DNA of 35,248 bases from positions 1-35,248 of the forward strand of contig NZ_JALOCF010000053.1 in assembly GCF_023227905.1 (NCBI RefSeq), in the 5' to 3' direction. The stretch comes from Methylobacter sp. GTDB lineage: Bacteria > Pseudomonadota > Gammaproteobacteria > Methylococcales > Methylomonadaceae. Below, piece after piece: positions 1 through 7,775 of this stretch. Below the pieces are notes generated by a model that was not told the origin of the DNA, made no database searches, and saw nothing but the letters and a program-made list of their open reading frames with translations. Numbering within the stretch: the stretch's first letter is position 1; the number at the start of each line of letters is the position of its first letter. A program made the translations under genes and the position numbers.

Positions 1-303
1 CCCAACATCGACATCGTCCACACGGTTTGCGCACTGCTCGACGAGCTCCGCGCCCGAGCCGACGGCAAGCCCTATCGGGAACAAATTGCCTATGTCACGG
101 ACCGCCCCGGCCACGATCGCCGCTATGCCATTGATGCAAGCAAGATAGAGCGTGAACTCGGCTGGACGCCGGCCGAAACCTTCGACACCGGCATACGCAA
201 AACCGTTCAGTGGTACCTGGAAAATCAGGACTGGGTAGCCAACGTGCAATCCGGCGCTTACCGCGAATGGGTTGAAAAGAATTACACGGGGCGTGTTGCA
301 TGA
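1..303 (+). CDS. rfbB: dTDP-glucose 4,6-dehydratase, C-terminal part (RfbB/RmlB)
   Basis: The window opens inside this gene. The first base begins a codon, and 100 codons run to TGA at 301-303. The visible residues match the C-terminal end of RmlB: a VTDRPGHDRRYAID segment, then an ELGWTPAETF segment, then GIRKTVQWYLENQDWV and a GAYREWVEKNY end. In this family the region helps bind the dTDP-glucose substrate. The enzyme is an extended SDR that makes dTDP-4-keto-6-deoxyglucose, the second step of dTDP-L-rhamnose synthesis. The NAD-binding Rossmann part and the catalytic YxxxK lie upstream, outside the window. The gene is followed by rfbD, rfbA and rfbC, the rest of the same cytoplasmic pathway. 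Identification is by recalled family sequence and by context. Confidence 0.93.
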   Translation, partial: PNIDIVHTVCALLDELRARADGKPYREQIAYVTDRPGHDRRYAIDASKIERELGWTPAETFDTGIRKTVQWYLENQDWVANVQSGAYREWVEKNYTGRVA

Positions 304-304
304 T

Positions 305-448
305 AAATACGTCGAAAGCGTATTTGCACGGCGCAGCCGCCCATAGGGTGTCGGGCAGGGATAGCTCGACATGAAAAATATGTTGGGAACATATTTACAC
401 GGCGCAGCCGCCCGAAGGGTGTCGAGCAGGGATAGCTCGACATGAAAA
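305..448 (+). repeat. Pair of structured direct repeats between rfbB and rfbD
   Basis: Two copies of a 57-bp sequence lie at 321-377 and 392-448, offset by 71 bp, and differ at only a few bases. Each copy ends in CTCGACATGAAAA. The ATG of the second copy (442) is the start of rfbD. Each copy is preceded by an inverted repeat: 305-311 pairs with 319-325, and 376-384 pairs with 388-396. The two stems differ by a paired C-G to T-A change, so the structure is kept while the sequence varies. Inside each unit are smaller stems (CGGC/GCCG and CCC/GGG) and a terminal 8-bp stem (420-427 with 435-442; in copy 1, 349-356 with 364-371 including one G-T wobble). This looks like a REP-like or mobile intergenic element. 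Confidence 0.85.
420..444 (+). promoter_or_regulatory. Hairpin presenting the rfbD ribosome-binding site
   Basis: An 8-bp perfect stem (TGTCGAGC at 420-427 with GCTCGACA at 435-442) encloses a 7-base loop, AGGGATA. The loop contains the only good Shine-Dalgarno match (AGGGA, 428-432), nine bases before the rfbD ATG at 442. The A of the start codon closes the stem. The same arrangement occurs at 349-371 in the upstream repeat copy. The structure is seen directly; a role in translation is inferred. Confidence 0.45.
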
Positions 449-1341
449 TCCTGCTGTTCGGCAAAGGTGGCCAAGTCGGTTGGGAGTTGCAACGCAGCCT
501 TGCGCCGTTGGGTGAGCTGGTGGCGCTGGGCACGGACAGCCAGGATCTGTGCGGCGACTTCACCGATCCGGACGGCATCGTTAAAACCGTTCGCGCCGTC
601 GCCCCGGATATCATCGTCAATGCCGCCGCCTATACCGCCGTCGACAAAGCCGAGAGCGAACCCGATCTGTCCCGTACCATCAACGCCCTGGCACCCGGAC
701 TGTTAGCCGAAGAAGCCCAGCGGAGCGGCGCATGGCTCGTTCATTATTCCACCGACTACGTGTTCGACGGCAGTGGCGACAAACCGTGGCTGGAAACCGA
801 CCCGGTCGCACCGTTGAGCGTCTACGGCAAAACCAAACTGGAAGGCGAGGCGGCTATTCGCGCTACGGACTGCCGGCATCTGATCTTTCGCACCAGTTGG
901 GTTTATGCCGCGCGCGGCGCTAACTTTGCCAAAACCATGCTGCGGCTGGCGGGGGAGAAAGACCAACTGACCGTCATCAACGACCAGATCGGCGCGCCCA
1001 CCGGCGCCGATCTGCTGGCGGATATCACCGCTCATGCCCTTCGGGTGGCGTTGCCGCGCCCGGAAGTCAGCGGCCTGTATCATCTGGCGGCCGGCGGCCA
1101 CACGTCCTGGCACAACTACGCCGGTTTTGTCATTGAGCATGCCCGCCAGGCGGGCAGTAAAATCAAGGTTGCGCCAGAGGCCATCCAGCCCGTGCCGACC
1201 AGCGCCTTCCCCTTGCCGGCCCCGCGTCCTAAAAACTCGCGGCTGGATACCGGCAAACTGCGGAACACGTTCGAGCTCAACCTACCCCATTGGCAAAGCG
1301 GCATGGCCCGTATGCTGACCGAAATTCTTGAGAAACAATAA
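442..1341 (+). CDS. rfbD: dTDP-4-dehydrorhamnose reductase (RfbD/RmlD)
   Basis: This 299-residue protein has the usual RmlD length. It reduces dTDP-4-keto-L-rhamnose with NAD(P)H, the last step of dTDP-L-rhamnose synthesis in the cytoplasm. The nucleotide-binding glycine motif GKGGQVG is at residues 7-13, STDYVF at 103-108, and the SDR catalytic pair is Y128 and K132 (SVYGKTK). The start at 442 is the first ATG giving the canonical MKILLFGKGG N-terminus. It has an AGGGA sequence nine bases upstream in a hairpin loop. The stop TAA overlaps the ATG of rfbA by one base, so translation is probably coupled. Base composition is GC-rich, unlike the genes after 2770. Confidence 0.96.
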   Translation: MKILLFGKGGQVGWELQRSLAPLGELVALGTDSQDLCGDFTDPDGIVKTVRAVAPDIIVNAAAYTAVDKAESEPDLSRTINALAPGLLAEEAQRSGAWLVHYSTDYVFDGSGDKPWLETDPVAPLSVYGKTKLEGEAAIRATDCRHLIFRTSWVYAARGANFAKTMLRLAGEKDQLTVINDQIGAPTGADLLADITAHALRVALPRPEVSGLYHLAAGGHTSWHNYAGFVIEHARQAGSKIKVAPEAIQPVPTSAFPLPAPRPKNSRLDTGKLRNTFELNLPHWQSGMARMLTEILEKQ

Positions 1342-2228
1342 TGACCCAACGCAAAGGTATCATTCTCGCCGGCGGTTCCGGCACCCGGCTTTACCCGGTG
1401 ACCAAAGTCGTTTCCAAACAACTGCTGCCGATTTACGACAAGCCGATGATCTACTATCCGCTCAGCACGCTGATGCTGGCGGGCATTCGAGACATCCTGA
1501 TCATCTCCACCCCGCAGGATTTACCGCGCTTTGAGCAATTGCTGGGCGACGGCAGCGACTGGGGGCTCAACCTGCACTACGCCGTGCAACCCAGTCCGGA
1601 TGGTCTGGCCCAAGCCTTTATCATCGGCAAAGCCTTTATCGGCAATGCCCCCAGCGCCCTGGTGCTGGGCGACAACATCTTCTACGGCCACGACCTGCCC
1701 GCCCAGCTTGAGCAGGCCATGGCGCGCCAACAAGGCTCAACCGTTTTCGCCTACCACGTGCAAGACCCTGAGCGCTATGGCGTCGTGGCTTTCGATGCCC
1801 AAGGCCTCGCCACCAGTCTGGAAGAAAAGCCGGCAAGCCCCCAAAGTAACTATGCCGTCACCGGCCTGTATTTTTACGATAATCAGGTCGTCGAGTTGGC
1901 CGCCAACCTGAAGCCGTCTGCTCGGGGCGAGCTGGAGATTACCGACCTGAACCGCATTTACCTGGAGCGCAACCAGCTCAATGTGGAAATCATGGGGCGA
2001 GGCTATGCCTGGCTCGATACCGGCACCCACGAAAGCATGATTGAAGCCAGCAACTTCATCGAGACCATCGAGCACCGCCAAGGCTTGAAAGTGGCTTGCC
2101 CGGAAGAGATTGCCTACCGCAAAGGCTTTATCGATGCCGAGCAACTGGGCAAACTGGCGCTCCCGCTCGCTAAAAACGGCTACGGGCGCTACTTGCAGCG
2201 CCTGCTGAAAGAGGAGAGTCATCTGTGA
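1341..2228 (+). CDS. rfbA: Glucose-1-phosphate thymidylyltransferase (RfbA/RmlA)
   Basis: This 295-residue nucleotidyltransferase is full length for RmlA. It joins glucose-1-phosphate to dTTP to form dTDP-glucose, the first step of the rhamnose pathway. The signature LAGGSGTRLYPVT begins at residue 9. The catalytic lysine region SKQLLPIYDKP is at 26-36, and the metal-binding aspartate in LGDNIFYG is at residue 111. The ATG at 1341 overlaps the rfbD stop (TAATG). The end overlaps the GTG start of rfbC by four bases (GTGA). It is therefore the middle member of a tightly coupled rfbD-rfbA-rfbC run. Confidence 0.97.
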   Translation: MTQRKGIILAGGSGTRLYPVTKVVSKQLLPIYDKPMIYYPLSTLMLAGIRDILIISTPQDLPRFEQLLGDGSDWGLNLHYAVQPSPDGLAQAFIIGKAFIGNAPSALVLGDNIFYGHDLPAQLEQAMARQQGSTVFAYHVQDPERYGVVAFDAQGLATSLEEKPASPQSNYAVTGLYFYDNQVVELAANLKPSARGELEITDLNRIYLERNQLNVEIMGRGYAWLDTGTHESMIEASNFIETIEHRQGLKVACPEEIAYRKGFIDAEQLGKLALPLAKNGYGRYLQRLLKEESHL

Positions 2229-2770
2229 AAGTTATCCCTACCCCTATTCCCGACGTGCTCATCATCGAGCCCAACGTGTTCGGCGATGAGCGCGGCTTCT
2301 TTTTTGAAAGCTTTAACCGCCGCCAATTCGCTGAGCTTACCGGACGTGAGGTCGATTTCGTGCAGGACAATCACTCGCGCTCCGTGAAAAACGTGCTGCG
2401 CGGCCTGCATTACCAAATCCAGCAACCCCAGGGCAAGTTGGTGCGCGTGGTGCAGGGCGCGGTTTTTGACGTGGCCGTGGACATTCGGCGCAGTTCGCCC
2501 ACCTTTGGACGGCATGTTGGCCTGGAACTGTCTGCCGAAAACAAGCGCATGTTGTGGATACCCGAGGGTTTCGCACATGGTTTTGTTGTGCTTTCGGATA
2601 CCGCAGAGTTTCTCTATAAAACTACCGATTACTGGGCGCCCGAATTCGAGCGCAGCATTGCCTGGAATGATCCTGCCATCGGTATTCAATGGCCCATCCA
2701 CGGCGAGCCTGCCTTGTCCGCAAAAGACCGACAAGCCAAAGCATTGATAGAAGCGGAGCACTTCGCATGA
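2225..2770 (+). CDS. rfbC: dTDP-4-dehydrorhamnose 3,5-epimerase (RfbC/RmlC)
   Basis: This 181-residue cupin-fold epimerase has the normal RmlC length. It converts dTDP-4-keto-6-deoxyglucose to dTDP-4-keto-L-rhamnose. Family motifs are clear: FGDERGFFFESF near 19-30, QDNHSRS, LRGLHYQ with the probable catalytic base H62, and FLYKTTDYW with the probable acid Y131. The start is GTG at 2225. It is chosen because it gives the canonical N-terminus, overlaps the rfbA stop as GTGA, and has GAGGAG at 2212-2217 seven bases upstream. The end overlaps the ATG of wzm by four bases (ATGA), coupling rhamnose synthesis to the exporter permease. Confidence 0.96.
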   Translation: MKVIPTPIPDVLIIEPNVFGDERGFFFESFNRRQFAELTGREVDFVQDNHSRSVKNVLRGLHYQIQQPQGKLVRVVQGAVFDVAVDIRRSSPTFGRHVGLELSAENKRMLWIPEGFAHGFVVLSDTAEFLYKTTDYWAPEFERSIAWNDPAIGIQWPIHGEPALSAKDRQAKALIEAEHFA

Positions 2771-3621
2771 CCGCCACTTCCCAAATGGGAATTAATCCCC
2801 ATGCGGCTCACCCTACATCTCTTTTAGCGCTGGTTAAAAGTCTCTGGCGCAACCGCCAGCTGATCGTGCAAATGACAAAGCGCGAAGTGGTAGGACGTTA
2901 TAAAGGCTCGGTAATGGGCTTGGCGTGGTCGTTTTTTAATCCGGTGTTTATGTTGACCGTATACACTTTCGTTTTCTCCGTGATATTCAAATCCCGTTGG
3001 GGTATTGGAGATGAAGAGAGCAAAACTCAGTTTGCGGTGGTGTTATTTGTAGGTATGATTGTGCATGGGTTGTTTGCTGAGGTACTAAATCGTGCGCCGT
3101 CGCTCATCCTTTCCAATGCCAATTACGTTAAAAAAGTCGTGTTTCCGTTAGAAACTTTGCCAGTCATTGCCATGGGAGCTGCACTATTCCATAGCTTGAT
3201 TAGTTTGGGTGTGTTACTCACTGCTTTTATCCTGTTCAATGGATACCTGCACTGGACGGCAGTTTTTATGCCGTTCGTACTACTGCCATTAGTCATTCTC
3301 ACCCTTGGGCTTGCCTGGATGCTCGCATCCTTGGGCGTATTTCTGCGCGACGTTGGGCAAACCATCGGCATCATTACCACCGTCATGATGTTTCTTTCAC
3401 CTGTTTTTTATCCTGTAAGTACCCTGCCGGAAAAGTTCCGCGCCTGGATCATGCTTAACCCGCTCACCTTTATCATCGAGCAAGCGCGAGAAGTGTTGAT
3501 CTGGGGGCACTTGCCGGATTGGCTAGGATTGGGGATTTACACTTTCGCCGCTACAGTAGTCGCTTGGTTAGGCTATGCCTGGTTCCAAAAAACCAGAAAG
3601 GGTTTTGCCGATGTTCTCTAA
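2767..3621 (+). CDS. wzm: ABC-2 type polysaccharide export permease (Wzm)
   Basis: This 284-residue membrane protein has the organisation of Wzm/KpsM/TagG-type permeases. A short cytoplasmic N-terminus contains LVKSLWRNRQLIVQMTKREV, followed by GRYKGSVMGLAWSFFNPVFM and several hydrophobic segments. Near the C-terminus are VMMFLSPVFYPVSTLPE and LNPLTFIIEQAREVLIWG, typical of the family. It would form the inner-membrane channel that moves a lipid-linked glycan to the periplasm with the ATPase Wzt. The start is taken at 2767 (ATGA overlap with rfbC), not at an in-frame ATG at 2689 inside rfbC. Oddly, its expected partner wzt is not next door but begins at 7776, after the fucose genes. Base composition drops here compared with rfbC. 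Confidence 0.93.
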   Translation: MTATSQMGINPHAAHPTSLLALVKSLWRNRQLIVQMTKREVVGRYKGSVMGLAWSFFNPVFMLTVYTFVFSVIFKSRWGIGDEESKTQFAVVLFVGMIVHGLFAEVLNRAPSLILSNANYVKKVVFPLETLPVIAMGAALFHSLISLGVLLTAFILFNGYLHWTAVFMPFVLLPLVILTLGLAWMLASLGVFLRDVGQTIGIITTVMMFLSPVFYPVSTLPEKFRAWIMLNPLTFIIEQAREVLIWGHLPDWLGLGIYTFAATVVAWLGYAWFQKTRKGFADVL

Positions 3622-4053
3622 TCCGAATCGTTATGTACGTTTCGGTAATGTGGTAGGTTTGTCGTTTGTTTTATTATTAGCCTTATGATATTAAATCAAG
3701 AAATCGCCAGATCCGAGAGAGGAGGCGACATAATTTCATAGTCCGGATGCACAGAGTGAGGGACGAAATGCTACCGATGCTAGATGAGAATTGCTCAACC
3801 AAGACATTTCTTATGTCCTCCGTAATTAGGCTTGTGTGTTTGGTACACAACTAAGGACCAATATAAACAAGGGCGTTTCCGGCATATTGCAGAATGTATA
3901 GATGACTTTTCTTATAATGTGTCAATAAAATCAGAGCCTGCTTTGAATACTTAGGCACTAGAGTTTTATGCCTGTGTTCGGCAGGTGATTGGAGAGAATG
4001 GTGCATGATATTTTTAGCATCACATTAATTAACCATGAGAGCATCAACAAAAT
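3622..4053 (+). other. 432-bp non-coding gap between wzm and manC
   Basis: This stretch is AT-rich. The longest sense reading frame after 3681 is about 57 codons and resembles no family I recognise. I see no transposase or wzt remnant, although wzt would normally follow wzm here. The only regulatory signal is a perfect TATAAT at 3913-3918. The gap marks the border between the rhamnose/permease block and the fucose block, and may be a scar of module insertion. Confidence 0.7.
3887..3918 (+). promoter_or_regulatory. Possible sigma-70 promoter for manC-gmd-fcl
   Basis: A perfect TATAAT -10 hexamer is at 3913-3918. The best -35-like hexamer, TTGCAG at 3887-3892, is 20 bases away, longer than the ideal 17. 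The position about 135 bases before manC fits a start of the fucose operon, but the call is weak. Confidence 0.25.
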
Positions 4054-5496
4054 ATGACCGATACCGCAATATCCCGAATGATCAATCCTGACACGCTGCA
4101 AATTCACGCGGTTATCCTAGCGGGTGGGAGCGGCAGCAGGTTGTGGCCCTTGTCGCGTCAGCATCTACCCAAGCAATTCCTTGCGCTGGATGGCAAGGCA
4201 ACATTGTTGCAAACCACCATTGATCGCTTGTCGCCGACGATACAGAAACAGGATGTGTTGATCGTTACGCAGGAATCGCATGCTAAGGGCGAGGCTTATC
4301 AAGCGCTGCTGCCCTATAAAACGCTTTATGAACCCATAGGGCGCAACACAGCACCTGCTATTGCTTTGGCGGCAGCGTATTTGACTGCTAAAGGAGCCGA
4401 CCCCATTATGGTTGTGCTGCCTGCCGATCACATCATCAAAGACGAGGAACGTTTTCGTGCGCATCTGCTGGTCGCTATTCAGGCTGCGCAAGACGGAAGG
4501 CTGGTTACCTTTGGTATTGAACCAACACACCCCGATACCGGCTTCGGTTACATCAAGGCACAGCACACGGAAGACATGCAGGTGTACAAGGTGGAACGCT
4601 TTACTGAGAAACCCGATCTGGAAACTGCCGAATATTTCTTGAGAGAGGGTGGTTACTACTGGAATTCCGGTATGTTCGTGTGGCGCGCATCGGTAATTCT
4701 TGCCGAAATAAAACAGCATTTGCCGGCAGTTCATGAGATTGTGGAAACCATTCTTTCTGAAAACCGTGCTGGCGCGATGTTCCAGCAGGCAGTGGAGCGC
4801 CATTTTAGCGCCATGCCCTCAATCTCAATCGACTACGGAGTGCTGGAAAAGTCAGATCGTGTTTCGCTGATCCCTTGTGACATCGGTTGGAACGATGTCG
4901 GCAGTTGGCATGCCGTGCACGAGATTTCCGCCCAAGACGAACATGGCAATGCGTTGCAAGGCAATATCATAGCGGTGGAGTGTAAAAACAGCCTGATCCG
5001 AGCTGAAAAACGCTTAGTCGCTGCCATCGGAGTGGAAGATTTATGCGTGATTGAGACGGCAGATGCTGTGTTGATTTCAAAGAATGACCAGACCCAGCGC
5101 GTGCGCGAGGTGGTGGATATGCTACAAGAGAAGGGCGCAACCGAGCATATCTATCACGCCAAAGTGAATCGTCCGTGGGGCTGCTATACAGTGCTGGAAG
5201 AAGCCTCTGATGGTTTCAAGCTTAAACGCATTGAGGTCGCGCCGGGAGCGCGACTCAGTCTGCAAAGTCATGCTCATCGTTCCGAGCACTGGGTAGTGGT
5301 GTCCGGTACAGCCACAGTCACCAATGGTGACGAAGTCATCACTGTGCACAAGAATCAAAGCACATATATTCCGATTGGCACGAAGCATCGCCTGGAAAAT
5401 CTCGGTAGTGAGCCACTGCATATCGTCGAGATTCAAGTTGGCGATTATCTGGGCGAAGACGACCTCCAGCGTTATGAAGACCATTACGGTAGATAG
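4054..5496 (+). CDS. manC: Mannose-1-phosphate guanylyltransferase / mannose-6-phosphate isomerase
   Basis: This 480-residue bifunctional enzyme is of the ManC/CpsB/WbpW type. The N-terminal nucleotidyltransferase carries AGGSGSRLWPLSR from about residue 23, followed by PKQFLAL; VVLPADH and FTEKP are further along. It makes GDP-mannose from mannose-1-phosphate and GTP. The C-terminal cupin (about 370-480) contains VNRPWG, HAHRSEHWVVVSG and a YIPIGTKHRLEN segment, the metal-binding type II isomerase domain that interconverts fructose-6-P and mannose-6-P. The ATG at 4054 gives a short extra N-terminus, and an ATG at 4078 is an alternative; neither has a strong Shine-Dalgarno. The phosphomannomutase needed between the two activities is not in the window. 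gmd follows 24 bases later. Confidence 0.95.
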   Translation: MTDTAISRMINPDTLQIHAVILAGGSGSRLWPLSRQHLPKQFLALDGKATLLQTTIDRLSPTIQKQDVLIVTQESHAKGEAYQALLPYKTLYEPIGRNTAPAIALAAAYLTAKGADPIMVVLPADHIIKDEERFRAHLLVAIQAAQDGRLVTFGIEPTHPDTGFGYIKAQHTEDMQVYKVERFTEKPDLETAEYFLREGGYYWNSGMFVWRASVILAEIKQHLPAVHEIVETILSENRAGAMFQQAVERHFSAMPSISIDYGVLEKSDRVSLIPCDIGWNDVGSWHAVHEISAQDEHGNALQGNIIAVECKNSLIRAEKRLVAAIGVEDLCVIETADAVLISKNDQTQRVREVVDMLQEKGATEHIYHAKVNRPWGCYTVLEEASDGFKLKRIEVAPGARLSLQSHAHRSEHWVVVSGTATVTNGDEVITVHKNQSTYIPIGTKHRLENLGSEPLHIVEIQVGDYLGEDDLQRYEDHYGR

Positions 5497-5520
5497 CAAT
5501 TTAATAAAGAGAGTTTTGAA

Positions 5521-6618
5521 ATGAATCAAACCAATAAAGTGGCATTAATCACAGGTATCACCGGGCAAGACGGTGCTTATTTGGCCGAGTTATTGTTGAA
5601 GAAGGGATACATTGTGCACGGCGTTAAGCGTCGTTCGTCCCTGTTCAACACCGACCGCATCGACCACCTTTACCAAGACCCACACGTCGATAACGCTAAT
5701 TTTCAGCTGCACTATGGTGATTTGACCGATTCCACCAACCTCATCCGCATCATCCAGCAGGTGCAGCCGGACGAGATCTACAATCTCGCCGCCATGAGCC
5801 ACGTTGCTGTCTCGTTTGATACCCCAGAATATACCGCCAATGCGGACGGTATAGGTACCCTGCGTATTCTTGAGGCTATCCGCATCTTGGGACTGGAGAA
5901 GAAAACCCGCTTTTATCAGGCTTCCACCTCCGAGCTGTACGGTCTGGTGCAAGAGATACCGCAAAAAGAAACTACACCGTTTTACCCGCGCAGTCCGTAT
6001 GCTGTAGCCAAGATGTACGCCTATTGGATCACCGTCAATTACCGAGAGGCGTATGGTATCTACGCATGCAACGGTATCTTGTTTAACCACGAGAGCCCGA
6101 TTCGTGGCGAAACCTTCGTCACCCGCAAGATCACACGAGCATTGGCACGTATCAAGCTCGGCCTGCAAGACTGCTTGTATCTCGGCAATATGGATTCCTT
6201 ACGCGACTGGGGCCACGCAAAAGACTACGTCGAAATGCAGTGGTTGATGTTGCAGCAAGAGCAGCCCGAAGACTTCGTTATCGCTACCGGTGTGCAATAC
6301 AGTGTGCGTGAATTTGTCACCATTGCCGCTAAAGAACTTGGCGTCGAAGTACGCTGGGAAGGCAAAGGAGTGGAAGAGAAAGGCTACGACATAGAAACTG
6401 GCAAATGCATCGTCCAAGTTGATCCGCGCTACTTCCGTCCCACCGAAGTGGAAACCCTGCTGGGCGATCCGACCAAAGCCCGGCAAAAACTCGGCTGGAC
6501 TCCTCAAACCACTTTTCATGAGCTCGTGGCAGAAATGGTGCGTGAAGACCTTAAGAGTGCCTCCCGCGATGAGCTGGTTAAGAAGCACGGTTTTGCCGCT
6601 TATGATTATCACGAATAA
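5521..6618 (+). CDS. gmd: GDP-mannose 4,6-dehydratase
   Basis: This 365-residue extended SDR has the normal Gmd length. It converts GDP-D-mannose to GDP-4-keto-6-deoxy-D-mannose, the first committed step to GDP-L-fucose (or GDP-rhamnose or perosamine). It shows the NADP-binding GITGQDG at residues 12-18, HGVKRRSSLFNT at 33-44, STSELYG at 135-141, and the catalytic pair Y160/K164 in YPRSPYAVAK. The start ATG at 5521 has AGAGAG about nine bases upstream. It lies between manC and fcl in the order expected for a fucose donor operon, with fcl six bases downstream. Confidence 0.97.
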   Translation: MNQTNKVALITGITGQDGAYLAELLLKKGYIVHGVKRRSSLFNTDRIDHLYQDPHVDNANFQLHYGDLTDSTNLIRIIQQVQPDEIYNLAAMSHVAVSFDTPEYTANADGIGTLRILEAIRILGLEKKTRFYQASTSELYGLVQEIPQKETTPFYPRSPYAVAKMYAYWITVNYREAYGIYACNGILFNHESPIRGETFVTRKITRALARIKLGLQDCLYLGNMDSLRDWGHAKDYVEMQWLMLQQEQPEDFVIATGVQYSVREFVTIAAKELGVEVRWEGKGVEEKGYDIETGKCIVQVDPRYFRPTEVETLLGDPTKARQKLGWTPQTTFHELVAEMVREDLKSASRDELVKKHGFAAYDYHE

Positions 6619-6624
6619 GGCATT

Positions 6625-7590
6625 ATGAGCATGGATAAGCAAAGCAAAATTTATATTGCGGGTCATCGCGGTTTGGCTGGCAGTGCCATTGTGCGTGAGT
6701 TGCATAGTCAGGGTTATACCAACCTGGTTACGCGTAGCCATGCGGAACTTGAACTGGAAGATGCGGCGGCCACTCGGCAATTTTTTGAGCAAGAACGTCC
6801 CGAGATAGTGTTCCTGGCTGCTGCCAAAGTCGGTGGCATTCATGCTAACAACACGTATCCGGTAGACTTTTTGATGAGCAATCTGCTGATCGAGACCAAT
6901 ATCTGCCGTGCAGCGTATGAGACCAACGTGACCCGCCTGATTTTTCTGGGCAGTTCGTGCATCTATCCGCGCGACTGTCCTCAACCGATCAAAGAAGAAT
7001 ACTTGCTCACTGGTCCGCTCGAAGCGACCAACCGTCCTTATGCCTTGGCAAAGATTGCCGGTATCGAAATGTGCTGGTCGTACAATCGTCAATACGGCAC
7101 CAAGTGGCTGGCAGCCATGCCGACAAATTTGTATGGCCCTGGCGATAACTACGATCTGAATAATTCTCACGTATTGCCCGCTTTGATCCGAAAAATGCAT
7201 GAAGCCAAAAAAGCCAGTGCGAAAGAAGTGGTGTTGTGGGGCAGCGGTACGCCTAAACGCGAATTTCTGTATGTGGATGATCTTGCCAATGCGCTCGTAT
7301 TCCTTGCCACCTTGGATGCGCAGCACTATGAAGAGCTTGTCGAGCCGTCGCGCTGCCCGCTCATCAATGTCGGTTCCGGCGAAGATTTGACCATCCGCGA
7401 ATTGGCGGAAACGATCGCCGAGGTTGTGGGCTATCAAGGCAGATTCGTGCAAGATACCAGCAAGCCTGATGATACGATGCGCAAGATCATGGATGTATCG
7501 AAGATCCGCAGTTTGGGCTGGCAAGCAACAACTCCTCTGAGTGAGGGCGTGCAGTTGGCTTATAGCGATTTTGTCACACGCTGCTCGTAA
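6625..7590 (+). CDS. fcl: GDP-L-fucose synthase (GDP-4-keto-6-deoxymannose epimerase/reductase)
   Basis: This 321-residue enzyme matches Fcl/WcaG. It epimerises C3 and C5 and reduces C4 of GDP-4-keto-6-deoxymannose to GDP-L-fucose using NADPH. Visible features are GHRGLAG at residues 13-19, KVGGIHANNTYP at 68-79, GSSCIYPRDCPQP at 109-121 with catalytic S110, and the Y139/K143 pair in RPYALAK. An AAGG at 6617-6620 precedes both ATG 6625 and ATG 6631; either could start the protein, and 6625 is used here. A long antisense reading frame covers the gene but is a codon-bias shadow. The donor fucose implies at least one fucosyltransferase among the unassigned glycosyltransferases. Confidence 0.96.
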   Translation: MSMDKQSKIYIAGHRGLAGSAIVRELHSQGYTNLVTRSHAELELEDAAATRQFFEQERPEIVFLAAAKVGGIHANNTYPVDFLMSNLLIETNICRAAYETNVTRLIFLGSSCIYPRDCPQPIKEEYLLTGPLEATNRPYALAKIAGIEMCWSYNRQYGTKWLAAMPTNLYGPGDNYDLNNSHVLPALIRKMHEAKKASAKEVVLWGSGTPKREFLYVDDLANALVFLATLDAQHYEELVEPSRCPLINVGSGEDLTIRELAETIAEVVGYQGRFVQDTSKPDDTMRKIMDVSKIRSLGWQATTPLSEGVQLAYSDFVTRCS

Positions 7591-7742
7591 CGTCGTAACT
7601 TACACGGTTGACGCTGAAAAGAGATGCCTCTTAACTATCAAACAATCAATGCTGAAACTGCCGAAAAAGCGTTTAGTGCAGAGGTTTTTGCGCGGTTATT
7701 TGAGTCAATCTTGATGACGCAGCAAAGTTTGCATAATTTCGG

Positions 7743-7748
7743 TATAAT
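7743..7748 (+). promoter_or_regulatory. Probable -10 element of the wzt promoter
   Basis: GGTATAATACGCGGCGC begins at 7741: a perfect TATAAT (7743-7748) followed by a GC-rich discriminator. No good -35 lies at the ideal spacing. Transcription from here would give a leader of about 20 bases before the ATG at 7776, with no visible Shine-Dalgarno. The 185-bp gap (7591-7775) holds nothing else I recognise. Confidence 0.4.
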
Positions 7749-7775
7749 ACGCGGCGCATCAATTTAACTTCATTT

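Noticed and set aside
2219..2761. 180-codon antisense frame opposite rfbC
   Set aside because: It mirrors rfbC almost exactly and has no family motif.
2689..2766. N-terminal extension of wzm inside rfbC
   Set aside because: The ATG at 2767 forms the ATGA overlap seen throughout the operon, and the extension does not resemble Wzm.
3745..3854. Short sense frame of about 35 codons after wzm
   Set aside because: No family match, no ribosome-binding site, and surrounded by stops.
6199..7524. 441-codon antisense reading frame over gmd and fcl
   Set aside because: It lies opposite two well-supported genes with intact family motifs and shows no recognisable domain; it is a codon-bias shadow.
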